From the NCBI GenBank assembly GCA_002796755.1, contig PHFE01000022.1:726126-790125 (forward strand): 64,000 nucleotides of DNA. Direction: 5' to 3'. This DNA is from Paracorniculantispora psalliotae. Lineage: Eukaryota; Ascomycota; Sordariomycetes; Hypocreales; Cordycipitaceae. Shown here in pieces: positions 22,467 to 33,847 of this stretch (its first letter is position 1; each line of letters begins with the position of its first letter). Position numbers and translations under genes: made by a program. The notes beneath the pieces are model-generated. The model worked only from the letters and a program-made list of their open reading frames with translations, was not told where the DNA came from and ran no database searches.

Positions 22467-23418
22467 TTACTCGTCCACCTCCATGCCGCCTTGGCTCTCT
22501 CCAACGCTGTCGAGCCAGTCCTTGACCTCATACTCGTCGTATAGCTTAAACTGTTCGATGCCCTTGCCGCCTTCGGCCTTGACACCAACGAGGCCAACTG
22601 AGGTGTTGTCGACGGTCAGTTCCTTATCCTGCACCAAGCTCTCGCGGAGGGCGCGCAGGCCGTGCTGCACAAGCTCCTCTCGGGAGCAGTCCGCAAAGGC
22701 GTCGACGTGTCGCTCCAGGTATGTGCGGGCCATCTGGCTGCGGGCGCCGATGGCAAAGGCTGTCATTTCCTCCGTCATGCCCGAGGGCTGGAACTCGAAC
22801 AGGTGCGGGCCCGTCTCGTCCACGCCAGCAATTAGCAGGCCGACACCATACGGGCGCTTGCCGTATTGCTGTGTGTTGATCTGCGCTTTGTCTCCAAGCA
22901 TGCCAACAATGGTTCGGAGGGGCATTGCGCGGCCGTATGTCAGGCGGTGTCCCAAGCACTGCTGCTTGACGAAATTCGAGAGGACGCGCGCATCGGAGGC
23001 CAGACCAGCGATTGCGATGCCGGCATGTTCGTCAATTGTGAATAGCTTTTTTTGGTACGATGATAGTTCTTCGGCGTTGCGCTGGGAGGGGAGGAGAAAG
23101 ATGGTGTTAGCCGATTGCTGAAATGCAAGCAAGTTTGTTGGAGCGGCGTCTATTTACCTTGAATGCACAAAGGACGGCGTGGGTCTTGCTGACAATGCCG
23201 ACGACTACCGATCCTTGCTTGACAGCTTCGCCAGCATATTCGATCTGAAAAATTCTGCCCTGGGGCGAGCTGTGATGAAATGGTCAGCTAGAGTTTCTCT
23301 ACCAGCTGCGAACGCCAGCAATGCGGTCTGCAAACGAGGGCGCATGGCATCGCGGAAATCGAGAGCGGGCGAGAGCATACAATGTGACAGAGTCGTTATC
23401 GTAGTTGTTCCGAAACAT
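22467..23418 (-). CDS. PRE5: 20S proteasome subunit alpha (Pre5/PSMA1)
   Basis: Three exons (23418..23381, 23269..23158, 23081..22467) give 254 aa, and every phase joins. The first exon is 38 bp and encodes MFRNNYDNDSVTF. It is followed by SPQGRIFQIEYAGEAVKQGS, the N-terminal helix signature of proteasome alpha subunits, then VGIVSKTHAVLCAFK and RNAEELSSYQKKLFTIDEHA. The order and MFRNNYD start match PSMA1 (yeast Pre5). Alpha subunits form the outer ring and gate of the 20S core and lack the catalytic Thr. The acidic C terminus (GGMEVDE) is typical. It lies tail-to-tail with the LOG gene, with a 259-bp spacer. Confidence 0.93.
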
Positions 23419-24463
23419 GGTTTATAGTGAAGATGCGCGGACGGGGTTCGGTGATGAACGTCGTGGGAGTAACGAGGGAGGTGAAGCTTGAGGTGGACAG
23501 GCGTAGGTGAGCAGTCGTCCTAGGCAGCCCAAGCTTCGTCGCCAGCTGCAGGCTGCAAGCTGTCGCGGTGCGGCAGATCCGCAGTTAGGCCGCTACACCG
23601 CCTGCCTAAATAGGCGTGCGAGACACCATCACTTAGCGCCACCTCGAGGCTGGGCCACGCCTCGCGGCAGACAAATTATGTCCGGTTCACATTGGCACTG
23701 CATTATGAAGTAAAATAAAAACAGGACAAGCTTCACGCTATCTGATAAATGCCCTCACCTCGGTATTTGAAAAATAGCCTCATGCTAGATGCCATCGGAT
23801 CTACATGCGCAACCCACCATGCAACCTTGGGAGCTGTCCATGGTGGGGGCGTCGTAGCGCCTTCATCCCACTAACTGTCCAATGCTCCAGGGACCAGTCG
23901 TCGAACTTCCAGGGCGTGTCTGTTCTTGGACATTCCGCAACTCCGCTGCAAGCGTGCATGCATGGCGGAAGCAGAGCAGCAGTGGCTTTGTTTGTGCAAT
24001 TGAGTCATACTATATTATAGATTATTGTCCAATTGATTTTGCACAAAAACACTGCTCTCATCCTCCTGCATCCCGTCTCCGATGCGCCGCGCCGATGGTC
24101 GGCCGCACCATGCCGTCATCTGCTCGCCAGCCCACCAACCTTCAAGGTGGGGAGGGGCAGACTCCTCCCAAACAAAATATCCTACACAAACAACCATAAT
24201 AACTGCCGCATCCGTTACTTTTTCCTCTCGTCTTGTGCAAGCAAGACATCCACAAGTCCCCTTGCGTTCCCCTTTGGCCAGTTTCTATCTAGTAATATAC
24301 CCTTGACTGGATACATTACTCTCGCGTTGCTACATAAACCCCTCGTTGTGACGCCAGAGCTTCTGTCTTCTGCTCTTCTCTCTTTTCCTGCTTTCTGACT
24401 CGAACAAGTCACGCTTGATTGTACTCTATTAACCCAGCAGCGCAACCATTCGCACATCTCATC
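23419..24463. other. divergent promoter region between proteasome and SerC genes
   Basis: 1.0 kb with no gene seen. A long pyrimidine-rich leader precedes the SerC ATG. Confidence 0.5.
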
Positions 24464-25805
24464 ATGCCTTCCAGAGAAGAAATCACCTACTTTGGCGCCG
24501 GCCCGGCCTTGCTTCCCAGCGACGTCCTCGAGATGGCCTCCCAGGCGTTGCTCAACTTCCAGGACACTGGTCTGGGCATCGCCGAGCACTCGCACCGCTC
24601 TGAGCTCGCCACCAAGATCATCAACGAGGCCAAGGCCGACCTGGCCGCCTACCTCGACATCCCCGAGGACTACGAGGTGCTCTTCATGCAGGGCGGCGGC
24701 TCCGGCCAGTTCTCCGCCACCGTGTACAACCTCGTCGGCGCCTGGGTCGCCCGCAAGCGCCGTGCCCTCTTCGCTAAGCTCAAGAAGTCGGAGGCGGACG
24801 AGGCCAACGATCCGGCTCTGATGCAGGAGCTGCGCACCACCGTCGATCGCGAGCTCAAGCTCGACTACATCGTCACCGGCGGCTGGTCGCAAAAGGCGGC
24901 CGCCGAAGCCGCTCGCCTCCTCGGCCCCCACCACGTCAACGTGGTCGCGGACGGCCGCGGCGAGGACGGCAAGTTTGGCAGCATCCCGGATGAGTCCATC
25001 TGGAAGCTCTCCAAGGACGCCGCCATGGTGTACTACTGCGACAACGAGACGGTCGACGGTGTCGAATTCCCCGAGTTCCCCAAGTCGCTAGCTCCTGGAC
25101 CCGACGGCGAGGGCCCGATTGTCGTCGCCGACATGTCCTCCAACATTCTCTCGCGTCGCATCCCTGTGCGCAACTACTCTCTCATCTTCTTTGGTGCGCA
25201 GAAGAACCTCGGTTCCACTGGTATCACTGTCGTAATTGTCAAGAAGAGCTTGCTTGCGCCACAGCTCCCTCAGCCATCGGCGACGTTGATGCGCACCATG
25301 GGTCTGCCCATTCCTCCCATCATCTTCTCATATGAGACTATTGCCAAGAACAACAGCTTGTACAACACTCTCAGCATTTTCGAGTAAGTTTGAAATTCTC
25401 ACGACTGTTTATGACTGTACCACTGACCAATCCAGTGTCTATATTGCCGGCCAGGTTCTCAAGAAGCTTCTCAACACGTACCCCAACCGTGTTGCCGGCC
25501 AGGAGCAGGTCTCTGCCCAAAAAGCCAAGCTCATCTACGACGCCCTCGATGCTCACCCGGACACCTACAAGATTGTCCCCCAAAAGAACGTGCGTTCGCG
25601 CATGAACATCTGCTTCCGTGTCAGCAAGGGCGGCGAAGTTGACGAAACGGAGAAGAAGTTTCTCAAAGAGGCCACTGCTATTGGCCTGACTGGCCTCAAG
25701 GGTCACCGCTCCGTCGGTGGCGTGCGAGCTTCTTCGTACAACTCCATCCCTCTGGAAGGTGCCGAGAAACTGGCCAAGTTCATTGACGAGTTTGCCAAGG
25801 CGTAA
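24464..25805 (+). CDS. SER1: phosphoserine aminotransferase
   Basis: Exons 24464..25383 and 25436..25805 give 429 aa. The enzyme converts 3-phosphohydroxypyruvate and glutamate to phosphoserine, the second step of serine synthesis, using PLP in the cytosol. Family marks are YFGAGPALLPSDVLEMA at the start, FMQGGGSGQFSA (phosphate-site glycines), and ADMSSNILSRRIPV before the PLP-lysine segment FFGAQKNLGSTG. The C-terminal domain follows the intron and ends GHRSVGGVRASSYNSIPLEG. The start MPSREEITYFG is the first good ATG after a CT-rich leader. An insertion with KLKKSEADEANDPALMQELR lengthens it relative to bacterial SerC, as is usual in filamentous fungi. Confidence 0.95.
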
Positions 25806-26181
25806 AACAGCTGCTGCTGCTGAAGAAGCGTTATGATTGATGTTGACGTATAGGGTAAGGGTCAATGTAGGGCATGGGTCAACCCGGAAGCTGGCTGCAA
25901 ATTCAACTTGTCAGCTAGACAGTATATTGTCGAAGAGTACAATTAACGGTTTAAATAAATTTTTAATGATGCCATCAGTTTGTAAATTGGGTGACATGTG
26001 GTGTTGTGGTGCGTGTTGCATCGTTGCGCATGAGTTGCTAACCATGTAGTGATCTTACCTCTCCGCGAGAAATGAATATCTACAACGGCTCCACCGCATC
26101 AGACCCTGACTCTAAAGCAACTTCGTCCAAACATACACGACCCAACCCAAGTGCATCGGAAAGCTATGCCCGAATGGTAAA
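25806..26181. other. intergenic region, no gene seen
   Basis: It holds the 3' flank of the SerC gene and the short leader of the MnmE-like gene. Nothing else is recognisable. Confidence 0.5.
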
Positions 26182-28038
26182 ATGAATACTTTCCCTCAAA
26201 TGCTGCGGCGTTGCATTTTAATACCAAGAGTCGCGCGTGCGACAGCTCCGACTCGTACCGTGCCATGTCGCGTCGCAAGCTGCTGTCGCAAAGTGCGCCC
26301 CGTACAAAGGAGGACTCTGGCGACAACAGCTCATCGCCGGCTCACCGCGGCAAGGTCTGAATTTTCAACGGCCCCGGACACAATATATGCCCTGTCTACA
26401 GCTCAAGGAAAGGCTGGAATTGCTGTGATACGAATATCTGGGCCATCATGTCTCGATGTCGGTACTTACTTGCTCTCTGCTGAACCTAATCTGACGCCCT
26501 CACTAGATATATAAAAGTCTGTGCCCAGTCAAGCAAGCGCCAAAGCCACGCTATGCTGCTGTTCGTACACTGTATCACCCACAGAACAGCGGCTCATCTG
26601 CCGTGGTGCTTGATTCCGAAGCGCTTGTTCTCTACTTTCCATCTCCCGCGACCGTGACGGGCGAAGACGTTCTCGAGCTGCACGTCCACGGCGGCTCCGC
26701 CACCGTCAAAGCCGTACTCGCCGCCATTCCCCACTGCAACAAGACCGCTTCTTCGTCCGGCCTCATCCGATACGCCGAGCCCGGCGAATTCACCCGCCGC
26801 GCCTTCATCAACGACCGGCTGGACCTCGCGCAGATTGAGGCGCTCAGCGACACGCTCGCCGCGGAGACGGAGCAGCAGCGCCGCGCCGCCGTGCGCGGCA
26901 ACTCGGGCCGCCTGGGCCGCACGTACGAGGGCTGGCGGCAGCAGCTGCTCCTGGCGCGCGGCGAGCTCGAGGCGCTGATTGACTTTGCCGAGGACCAGCA
27001 CTTTGACGAGTCACCGGCGGATTTGCTGGTGAGTGTGACGAGGCAGATTGAGGATATGCTGCACAGCATCAGGCTGCATGAGAGAGGGAGCGAAAAGAGC
27101 GAGCTGTTAAGGAATGGCATCAAGATTGCGCTAGTGGGACCGCCGAATGCGGGCAAGAGTTCGCTGATGAACTTGATTGTTGGGCGGGAGGCGTCGATTG
27201 TGTCAGGGGAGGCGGGCACGACACGAGATATTGTGGAAGCAAGTCTCGATATCAGAGGATATCTGTGTTCCTTTGCGGATACGGCGGGCTTCAGAACCAA
27301 GGAAGAAGGAAGTGAGATTGGAATCGTGGAAGAAGAAGGTATACGAAGAGCCAGAAACAAGGCGAAGGAAGCCGATGTCGTGGCTGTATTAGCCTCTGTG
27401 GAAAGACACGCTGACGGAACGGCCTTCATCCGATATGACGAACAGACTTTACAGCTGGCTGCAGAGGCGGATGGCCATCTTGTGCTGGTGAACAAGAGAG
27501 ATGCCGTGGATAACAGTACACTACAAACCCTTTTGACCAGCTTTCGCCAGACGCTCAAAGCAAAAAGCGACAAGCTGGCCGCCGCCGAGATCTTCACTGT
27601 CTCTTGCAAAGAAGCCCAGTCCACCACCCTCGGCAACACCGACCCCGGCGGCGTCCACACCGTCATCGACGCTCTCAGTGCGCGCTTCGCCTCCATGACC
27701 TCGATGCCCCCTGATCAACAAGACCTGCTCGGCGTGACGGAGCGCCAGCGCCAGCTGCTGGTGGACTGCCGCGCGTATCTTGAAGAGTTTGTGCTGGAGG
27801 CGTCGCGGGGGCAGGAGGAGGGAAGTGAGGAGTTGGAGGCGGATAGCGTGCTGGCGGCCGAGTTTCTGCGGTATGCGGCGGATTGTCTGGCGCGCATCAC
27901 GGGTCGTGGCGAGGGCGGCGACGTGGAGGATGTGCTGGGCGTCGTGTTTGAGAAGTAAGTGCGATTTCCGTCTTTTTTAAACGATGCTGAGTCAATGCCA
28001 CCTGCTAACTTGAAACTAGATTTTGCGTTGGAAAATAG
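26182..28038 (+). CDS. MSS1: mitochondrial tRNA modification GTPase Mss1 (MnmE/TrmE)
   Basis: Three exons (26182..26457, 26507..27954, 28020..28038) give 580 aa. The last exon is 19 bp and supplies the invariant C-terminal FCVGK with the CxGK cysteine. The first donor appears to be GTCGGT, the only choice I found that keeps LDIYKSLCPVK in frame. Residues 1-55 are Arg-rich, as in a mitochondrial presequence. DTIYALSTAQGKAGIAVIRI begins the formyl-THF-binding domain, followed by HVHGGSATVKAVL and AEPGEFTRRAFIND. The GTPase domain has G1 GPPNAGKSS, G2 TTRD, G3 DTAGF and G4 NKRD. With Mto1 it makes the U34 xm5-type modification on mitochondrial tRNAs. The exon-1 splice needs transcript support. 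Confidence 0.93.
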
Positions 28039-28287
28039 AGACGCGAAATTGGAATAAGATAGCTGACGATGAAGCCGTGGTTACATGCCCGTCATCAGCT
28101 AGATTCCTGTCATTAGCGTAGAAACGCCGAGAGTCGGGCATGTATGTGTAGTTGTAATTTTAATAGAGTTCAATTTGCATATAAACAAAAAAATGGTCGT
28201 GTCATAAACTCCGCGCATACTGTTACCTGAGCGCTCATGCGAACTATTGTTCATTCTGTCGTTCCGTTTTCACGCCCGTCCTGACTA

Positions 28288-30393
28288 TTAGTCGACCCAT
28301 GCCCCAGCCATATTTATGGTTGGATCATCAATCATGTCCCAAAAATCACCAACAAAGCCCTCCCAGTCCGTTTCCCAGGTAAACCTCCAGTCCTTTGGCT
28401 CCGGCCCGTACGTAAATGTTGCAAGCCGGCACTGCACTTCCACAGACTCGATTGCTGAGAAGTAATAACGCAACGATCGGATCCATTCTGTTTCCAAAAA
28501 CAATTGCTTTTCCTGCCTACCATATTCATTGAGATCGACACCGCCTTCTTGCAGATCCCCAAGCCAGTCTTGTACCTTGCGTTCGGTTCGTCGCCTCCAC
28601 CGTGAAAGCGTAAGCAAAAACCCAGGTTCCTCCTTCGTCCATCCCCAATGGTGACCCTTTATGACCGTGTGAAGTGCTGTCCCAGGATAAATATACCAAG
28701 CACTGGTTGTATTGTGTATAGCCTTTTCTCCAATGCAAGAATGCAGCAGCGCTGTTGATCTCGCGACCGCCTTCGTGAACTGCCGCCATGGCTGTCTTCG
28801 CCACTCATCTTCCTCGTAGAAACACATATCGTTGTACCAGCTGGCAATAAACTTCATCAAAGGAAATTCAGCCTTATCGAGCGCCTGAATGTCCTCGCTT
28901 TTTATTTCTCCATCGGCCCACAACATGTAGCGCAGATCATCAGCCTGGATGGGAAATCTCGTCAATGAGCGAACCCTGTCAATGGCGGGTAATTGGTAAT
29001 GTCCGGGTCTCAGGTGAGAAATAAATAAACCTGCAGCTTTGGGGGAAGACTCGACAAAAACCCGCGACATTGAGATCGAATAGGTTGGATTTGGCGCTTG
29101 CTGGTCCCTCCAAAAGTCGTTGGCTGGAAGGAGCCACTCGTCAGCGTAAGCGTCATAGGCTCGATTCTCAACTGCCAATTCATGAATTCGGTGCACATCG
29201 GCCGAAGAGCCGTTGCTCAACCGGAACATGAGCTTATATAGGGCGTTTGACTTTGACTTAGGATCGAAACATTTACTGAAGTCGAGTCCCCAGTAAATCA
29301 TGGTCGGAATAGCTTGCGGCTGGCAATGTCGCACAGCCTCCTTTCAAAAAATCAGTGAAATAAAACAGCAGGCACTGAGCCGATGCTTACCTCAAGTAGC
29401 CCTGTTCCGTCGTCCCTTATGTCAAAAGGTGAAGCGACCTTCATATCGAAAAGCCTCAACAAGCCTGCAATGTCTCCGCGACGAGCACACTCCATGACGG
29501 TCGAGTCAAACGGTACGACGGAATACGTCCGAAGGTTAATTGTATACCCAGAGCTGCTTAAAGAGTATAAAATGTTCCATGATTTTCGGGTGAGCCAGCT
29601 AGGTGGTGTAATCTGGAGGTAGTGTCTGTCGGATGGGTTGCCAAGTGTCGTATCTGAACTTGAGCGAATCGAATCAACAGCGATACTTCCAAATAACCAA
29701 AACCCCAAATGATTTTTGGCCATTTTAGCCCTTTGTTTATTGCAAAGAACGTCTGAACTTTGAATCAGATCCGTGGTATTCGATATACTCTGGGTCTGTT
29801 GAGCTGTAGCCTCAAGCTCGAATGATTGAGGTTGAGAAGCTTCATATGGTATTTCCGGATCAGGAATGAATCGACTTTGATTATTCCTAGTCAATGAGCT
29901 GTTCAATAAGTTATCCACTTGTCATAGACGCACCAAAACCTTCCACTAACATGACCCAGTGCTGCTGTGCTACCCCAAGCATCCACACCACTCGGCGCAA
30001 GCGTTGCTCAGTCTTCGACCAAAAGTCTTTCTTAAGGACAAACTTTGCCTTGAATATGGCTCTTTTCAGGCGTTTTGCTGCTAAGAGCTCTTGTGCCATC
30101 TCTTCTGCCGATACTGACAACACATCAAGAGCACCTCGACAAGTCACGATGATCAAGTTGCCAATGCTATCGACATCAGACACTCCATCGATGCTCAATC
30201 GTTGGATATCAGCTTCCATGTCTTGAAGAACCAGACTGAGAAGTTCAATATCGCCAACTAGCAATCGGACAGTCTCTGGAACCTCTTTGAACTCGTCCCA
30301 CATATGTTTGAGTGTGAAAACATGGGAGCTGATCTTCACAACCACTTCAGCAAAGGCGACACCGGCAGCAACTACCCCTACTGCTTCGGCCAT
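28288..30393 (-). CDS. fungal STAND-type N-terminal domain protein with ankyrin-like segment
   Basis: Exons 30393..29951, 29898..29391 and 29340..28288 give 667 aa, all phases consistent (introns of 52 and 50 bp). The start is MAEAVGVVAAG; the frame upstream has no better ATG. Residues 1-145 match the helical fungal N-terminal domain found on NACHT/NB-ARC and ankyrin proteins (VAAGVAFAEVVVKISSHVFT, then VRLLVGDIELLSLVLQDMEA). There is no NTP-binding P-loop. The middle has one or two ankyrin-like units (STVMECARRGDIAGLLRLFD and GLLEEAVRHCQPQAIPTMIY). The last 300 residues, rich in Trp and Tyr, are unfamiliar. NLR-like proteins of this kind act in heterokaryon incompatibility and immunity-like sensing in fungi, so a sensor without an ATPase is a reasonable guess, no more. 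Confidence 0.8.
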
Positions 30394-30906
30394 GACTGAG
30401 GAAAGCTGTTTTGCAGATGGTGTCACATCTAGGATACTCTCTCGCAGGCTGTCGGCGCTTAAAACCAGAATGTTAAGGCGGGGAAGCGGCCACTTGCAAT
30501 GGCCGCAATTTCGTGTGGCTGGCTACCCATGTCTTTGTCGCCACGTCGCGTGCATTAGACTGCAGCAAGGCACTCGCGCTGAACTGACACCTGAAAGTTA
30601 ACATCTCTCCTGCTGATATGGCAGGCTACTAAAAGCAGCCATGCCAGTAGAGGCGTTCGAGTCATCTTGGGAATATCAGCTTTCGTCGGACGGGAAATCG
30701 GTGAGTATCAAGAGATGCACATTGAATGCTGGCGCCTTTGTAACTTAAATATCGTGTTCTATGGATATATTTTCCGCTCGTCTACTCGAAATCGCAAGTC
30801 GCCATAATGCTTCCAAACACCCCATCTATGTATCCGGTAACCATCCATAATGCAGAACCTTTCAACAAAATCAGAAAGGCAAAAAAAAACCATCCGGCAC
30901 AAATGA
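30394..30906. other. intergenic region, no gene seen
   Basis: It lies between the STAND-N gene's start and the 3' end of the thioredoxin gene. No coding signal. Confidence 0.5.
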
Positions 30907-31287
30907 TTATGGCGCAGCGTCAGCTGCAGCCTTGCGTGCCGCCGCCAGACCACCCATTTTCTGAGCGACGGCCGTCAGTGCCGTCGGGTTGCCGCCCACA
31001 ATCTGGAGCTGGCCATGAACCATGACCTGTTTGCCCTCTTTGAAGAAGAGAAACGTAGGCAGGCTGCTGATTTTATATGCCGTGGCAACCTCTGACGCCT
31101 GTTCAGTGTTGACTTTAATAAATGCCAAGTGACCCTCGATGGCGTGTTCATCGGCCAACTTCTTGTAAAAGGGTGCGATCGCCTTGCACGGCGGGCACCA
31201 CTCGGCCCAAAAGTCGATGATTACATAGGTGTTCCCGTTGAAGGCCTTCTGGAGTTCGGCCAGAGAGCCAACCTCCTGAATGCTCAT
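30907..31287 (-). CDS. thioredoxin, CPPC active site
   Basis: A single exon of 126 aa. The thioredoxin fold is evident: YVIIDFWAEWCPPCKAIAPF places the redox pair at Cys31 and Cys34, and SLPTFLFFKEG carries the cis-proline. The active site is WCPPC instead of the usual WCGPC; a Pro at the second position occurs in some thioredoxins and shifts redox potential. The C terminus is extended by an Ala-rich tail (ARKAAADAA) beyond the usual 105-110 aa. No targeting signal is visible, so cytosolic. A basic open frame just upstream ends in a stop before the ATG and is not attached. Confidence 0.9.
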   Translation of the reverse strand: MSIQEVGSLAELQKAFNGNTYVIIDFWAEWCPPCKAIAPFYKKLADEHAIEGHLAFIKVNTEQASEVATAYKISSLPTFLFFKEGKQVMVHGQLQIVGGNPTALTAVAQKMGGLAAARKAAADAAP

Positions 31288-32096
31288 TATGAAAGGGTAT
31301 GTGGCGTTTTTCTGTTGAAAAGCTAGGTGGATGTCGACGGTTTGGGGCTCGGGCAGACCCTGAGTGATATTCTTCTCGTGATGGTGTGTGTTTTTGTTGA
31401 ATCTCTCAAGGTGGCATTCTGGAGCTGGCAGGAATTAGCTCGCCTTTTAGTATTCTGTGCTCCTGCCGTGGTGGAAATGGCTGGAGTGGGGTGGAAGATA
31501 GGGCGTCTTGCCAACGGCTGTGTCAGCATGGTGTGATTCCACAGAGGCAGTTTACTCCAAGCCATTGCTACTAGAGATTCCAAATTGTTCCTGAGCTAAA
31601 ATAGAGTCTTGCACTAGTACAGCATCCTGGCGATGCATCTTCTTGATCTATCCCGAACTCTCGGCCGGTGAACGCCCCTCCCCCGCCATTGTGTAACCTA
31701 TAAGCAGCAGGTCCGGCACTTGGCGCAGCCTGGCACATATCCGACTGGGCCTATATTTTTGTGAAACATTTGCCGACGGCAGATCAGCAAGCCGCAACGA
31801 TATAGTTGTGTTTCTCTACGGAAATTGACTAAATAACTTATCATATTCAAATTCACTGATTAGAAACCAAAAGAAACAACATTTTCAAATTCGAATCAGT
31901 ATTTAAATTGATTTGAACGTTTTGACTGCCGACGACATGTCTGGATAGCGTCGTCCGTCACGAGTAAGTGGTTTACGTAAATCCGGACACTCGCACTAGT
32001 GCGGCCGTTGGGGGTCACGGCTCTTATATATATACCGAATACTTGCCTCCCGTGAAGTTTTATTTTTTGGTAGTTTTCGCCAAGCAACAACACACC
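31288..32096. other. divergent promoter region
   Basis: It lies between the thioredoxin gene and the beta-lactamase-fold gene and contains the TATA element at 32025. No gene seen. Confidence 0.5.
32025..32034 (+). promoter_or_regulatory. TATA element of beta-lactamase-fold gene
   Basis: TATATATATA lies 63 bp before the ATG at 32097, which implies a very short 5' leader. Confidence 0.45.
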
Positions 32097-33847
32097 ATGA
32101 TACGAATTCAGCTACTGAGTCTCCTTTTAGCGACCGCGGTGCCAGCACTGGCCCGCCATGATTCCAGTCATCGACCAGCACAGCTGCCACTGTCGGGGGC
32201 GCAACCGAAAACGCCGTTCACCGATGACTTTCGGACCTTTGTTGAATCAGTCCTTGACGACTTTAAGGTGCCAGGTGTGTCAGTAGCCGTAATCGACGGA
32301 GAGAAGACATTTTCAAAGGTAACAACATAACACTTCAGCTGGGTAGAGTTTAATTTTTAATCTTTGTCGTACAATAGGGTTTCGGGTACGCTACGCTTCC
32401 AGACGTTGAAGCGACCCCAGAAACACTCTGGCTCGGCGCCTCAACCACAAAGGCATTCGTCGCTGCCACGCTGTCGCAATTCATCCAAAATCAGAGCTAC
32501 CCTGAAGTGCTAAACAAAGGATGGTCAACATCAATCTCGTCCATCATTCCGGACGATTTTGTCCTCAGCGATGAGTGGGCCACGCAGCACTTGACCATTG
32601 AAGATGCTGTAAGCCACAGAACCGGCCTGCCGCGCCACGATCTGTCCTGGCGGCACACAACGGAAGGGTCGCACACGCCGGTCCAGGATGTCGTACGAAA
32701 CCTTCGGCATTTGCCTCTTACCGCGGAGCCGAGAGCAATTTACCAGTACTGCAATCTTATGTACATGGTGCTGTCGCATGTGGTCGAGACGCTTGCCAAG
32801 CAACCTCTCAAGACAACATTTCAAGAATTAATCTGGGGACCGCTAGGTATGAATTCAACTTTCTTAGATCTACAAGAAGCCAGAGAGTCTGGCAACTACC
32901 TCGCGACTGGATATTACTGGGACAACCAGACGCAGAGCTATGGCGAAGTCAAACTCGACACCCTGCAAGAGTCTGGCGCCGCGGGCATCATCACCAGCGT
33001 CCTCGACCACGCGAAGTGGGTGCGCAGCCTGATTGACGAGACTGGCCCTCTTTCCAACACCACACATGCCGATATTCGCAAGCCGCGATTCATCAGCAAC
33101 GCGGAACCGACATCTGGCATGGATGTGACCCTGTACGGGCTCGGCTGGCAGCGCACCAAATTCCACGGTGAGACGCTTTTCCAGCACAGCGGCCAGAGTC
33201 TGTCGTTTGGAACCACTATTTTCTGGCTGCCGGAGCGTAAATATGGTGTAATCACCATGGCCAACGTCTTTTTGCAAGGCAACATGGTCGGAGAAGTGGT
33301 TGTACGGAAGCTTATTGAGGATGCCATGGGCATTGACCCAAAGGAGCGTTTCGATATTGTGAAAAAGTAAGTATCATTTTTCTGTGAATAATCATTTTAA
33401 TATGAGTAATTACTAACACTACCCTCTAGATACAAAGACAGTCTGGGTAAGCTGGATCGTGAGTTCGCAGAATCCGTCGACAAGCTGTACCCGAACCGCC
33501 CTGACGAACCCCTCCCGCCTACCGCAGCCATGGATGTGCTCGCGGGTGAATACCACGACACAGGCTACGGTAGCCTGGTTTTCAAGCCTGTTATTGAAAC
33601 TGAAAACGAATACCTCGCGGCGGAGCGACGGGACATGGTGTACCAGTACGAGGTCCGCCTCGAGCATGTCTCCGGCGACGACTGGGTGGCATATTATCTG
33701 TCACTCGCTGGCTCGCGACTGCCGGCGCAGTCTTTCAAGGCACGTTTCAAATTTGATGGGAAAAAACCTTCCGCGTTGGAGATTACCATGGGAGATGACA
33801 CTCCGGGCACGGAACCGTTCACAGTCACGTTTAATAGAGTCGCTTAA
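32097..33847 (+). CDS. secreted serine hydrolase of the beta-lactamase/class C (AmpC-like) fold
   Basis: Three exons (32097..32318, 32378..33366, 33430..33847) give 542 aa. Residues 1-19 form a signal peptide (MIRIQLLSLLLATAVPALA). The catalytic set is complete: S-T-T-K at 96-99 (GASTTKAF), Y-C-N at 198-200 (YQYCNLMY) and H-S-G at 344-346 (FQHSGQS). This is the serine beta-lactamase / penicillin-binding-protein / esterase superfamily. N-glycosylation sequons (QNQS, GMNST, SNTT) fit extracellular secretion. After the second intron comes a C-terminal all-beta region of about 135 aa (AGEYHDTGYGSL onward), found in fungal members of this group. Fungal homologues include esterases, D-aminopeptidases and lactone hydrolases, so the substrate is open. 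Confidence 0.9.

Noticed and set aside
31323..31583. Basic minus-strand frame upstream of the thioredoxin ATG, possibly a mitochondrial leader
   Set aside because: It ends in a stop before the thioredoxin start and no convincing intron joins the two.
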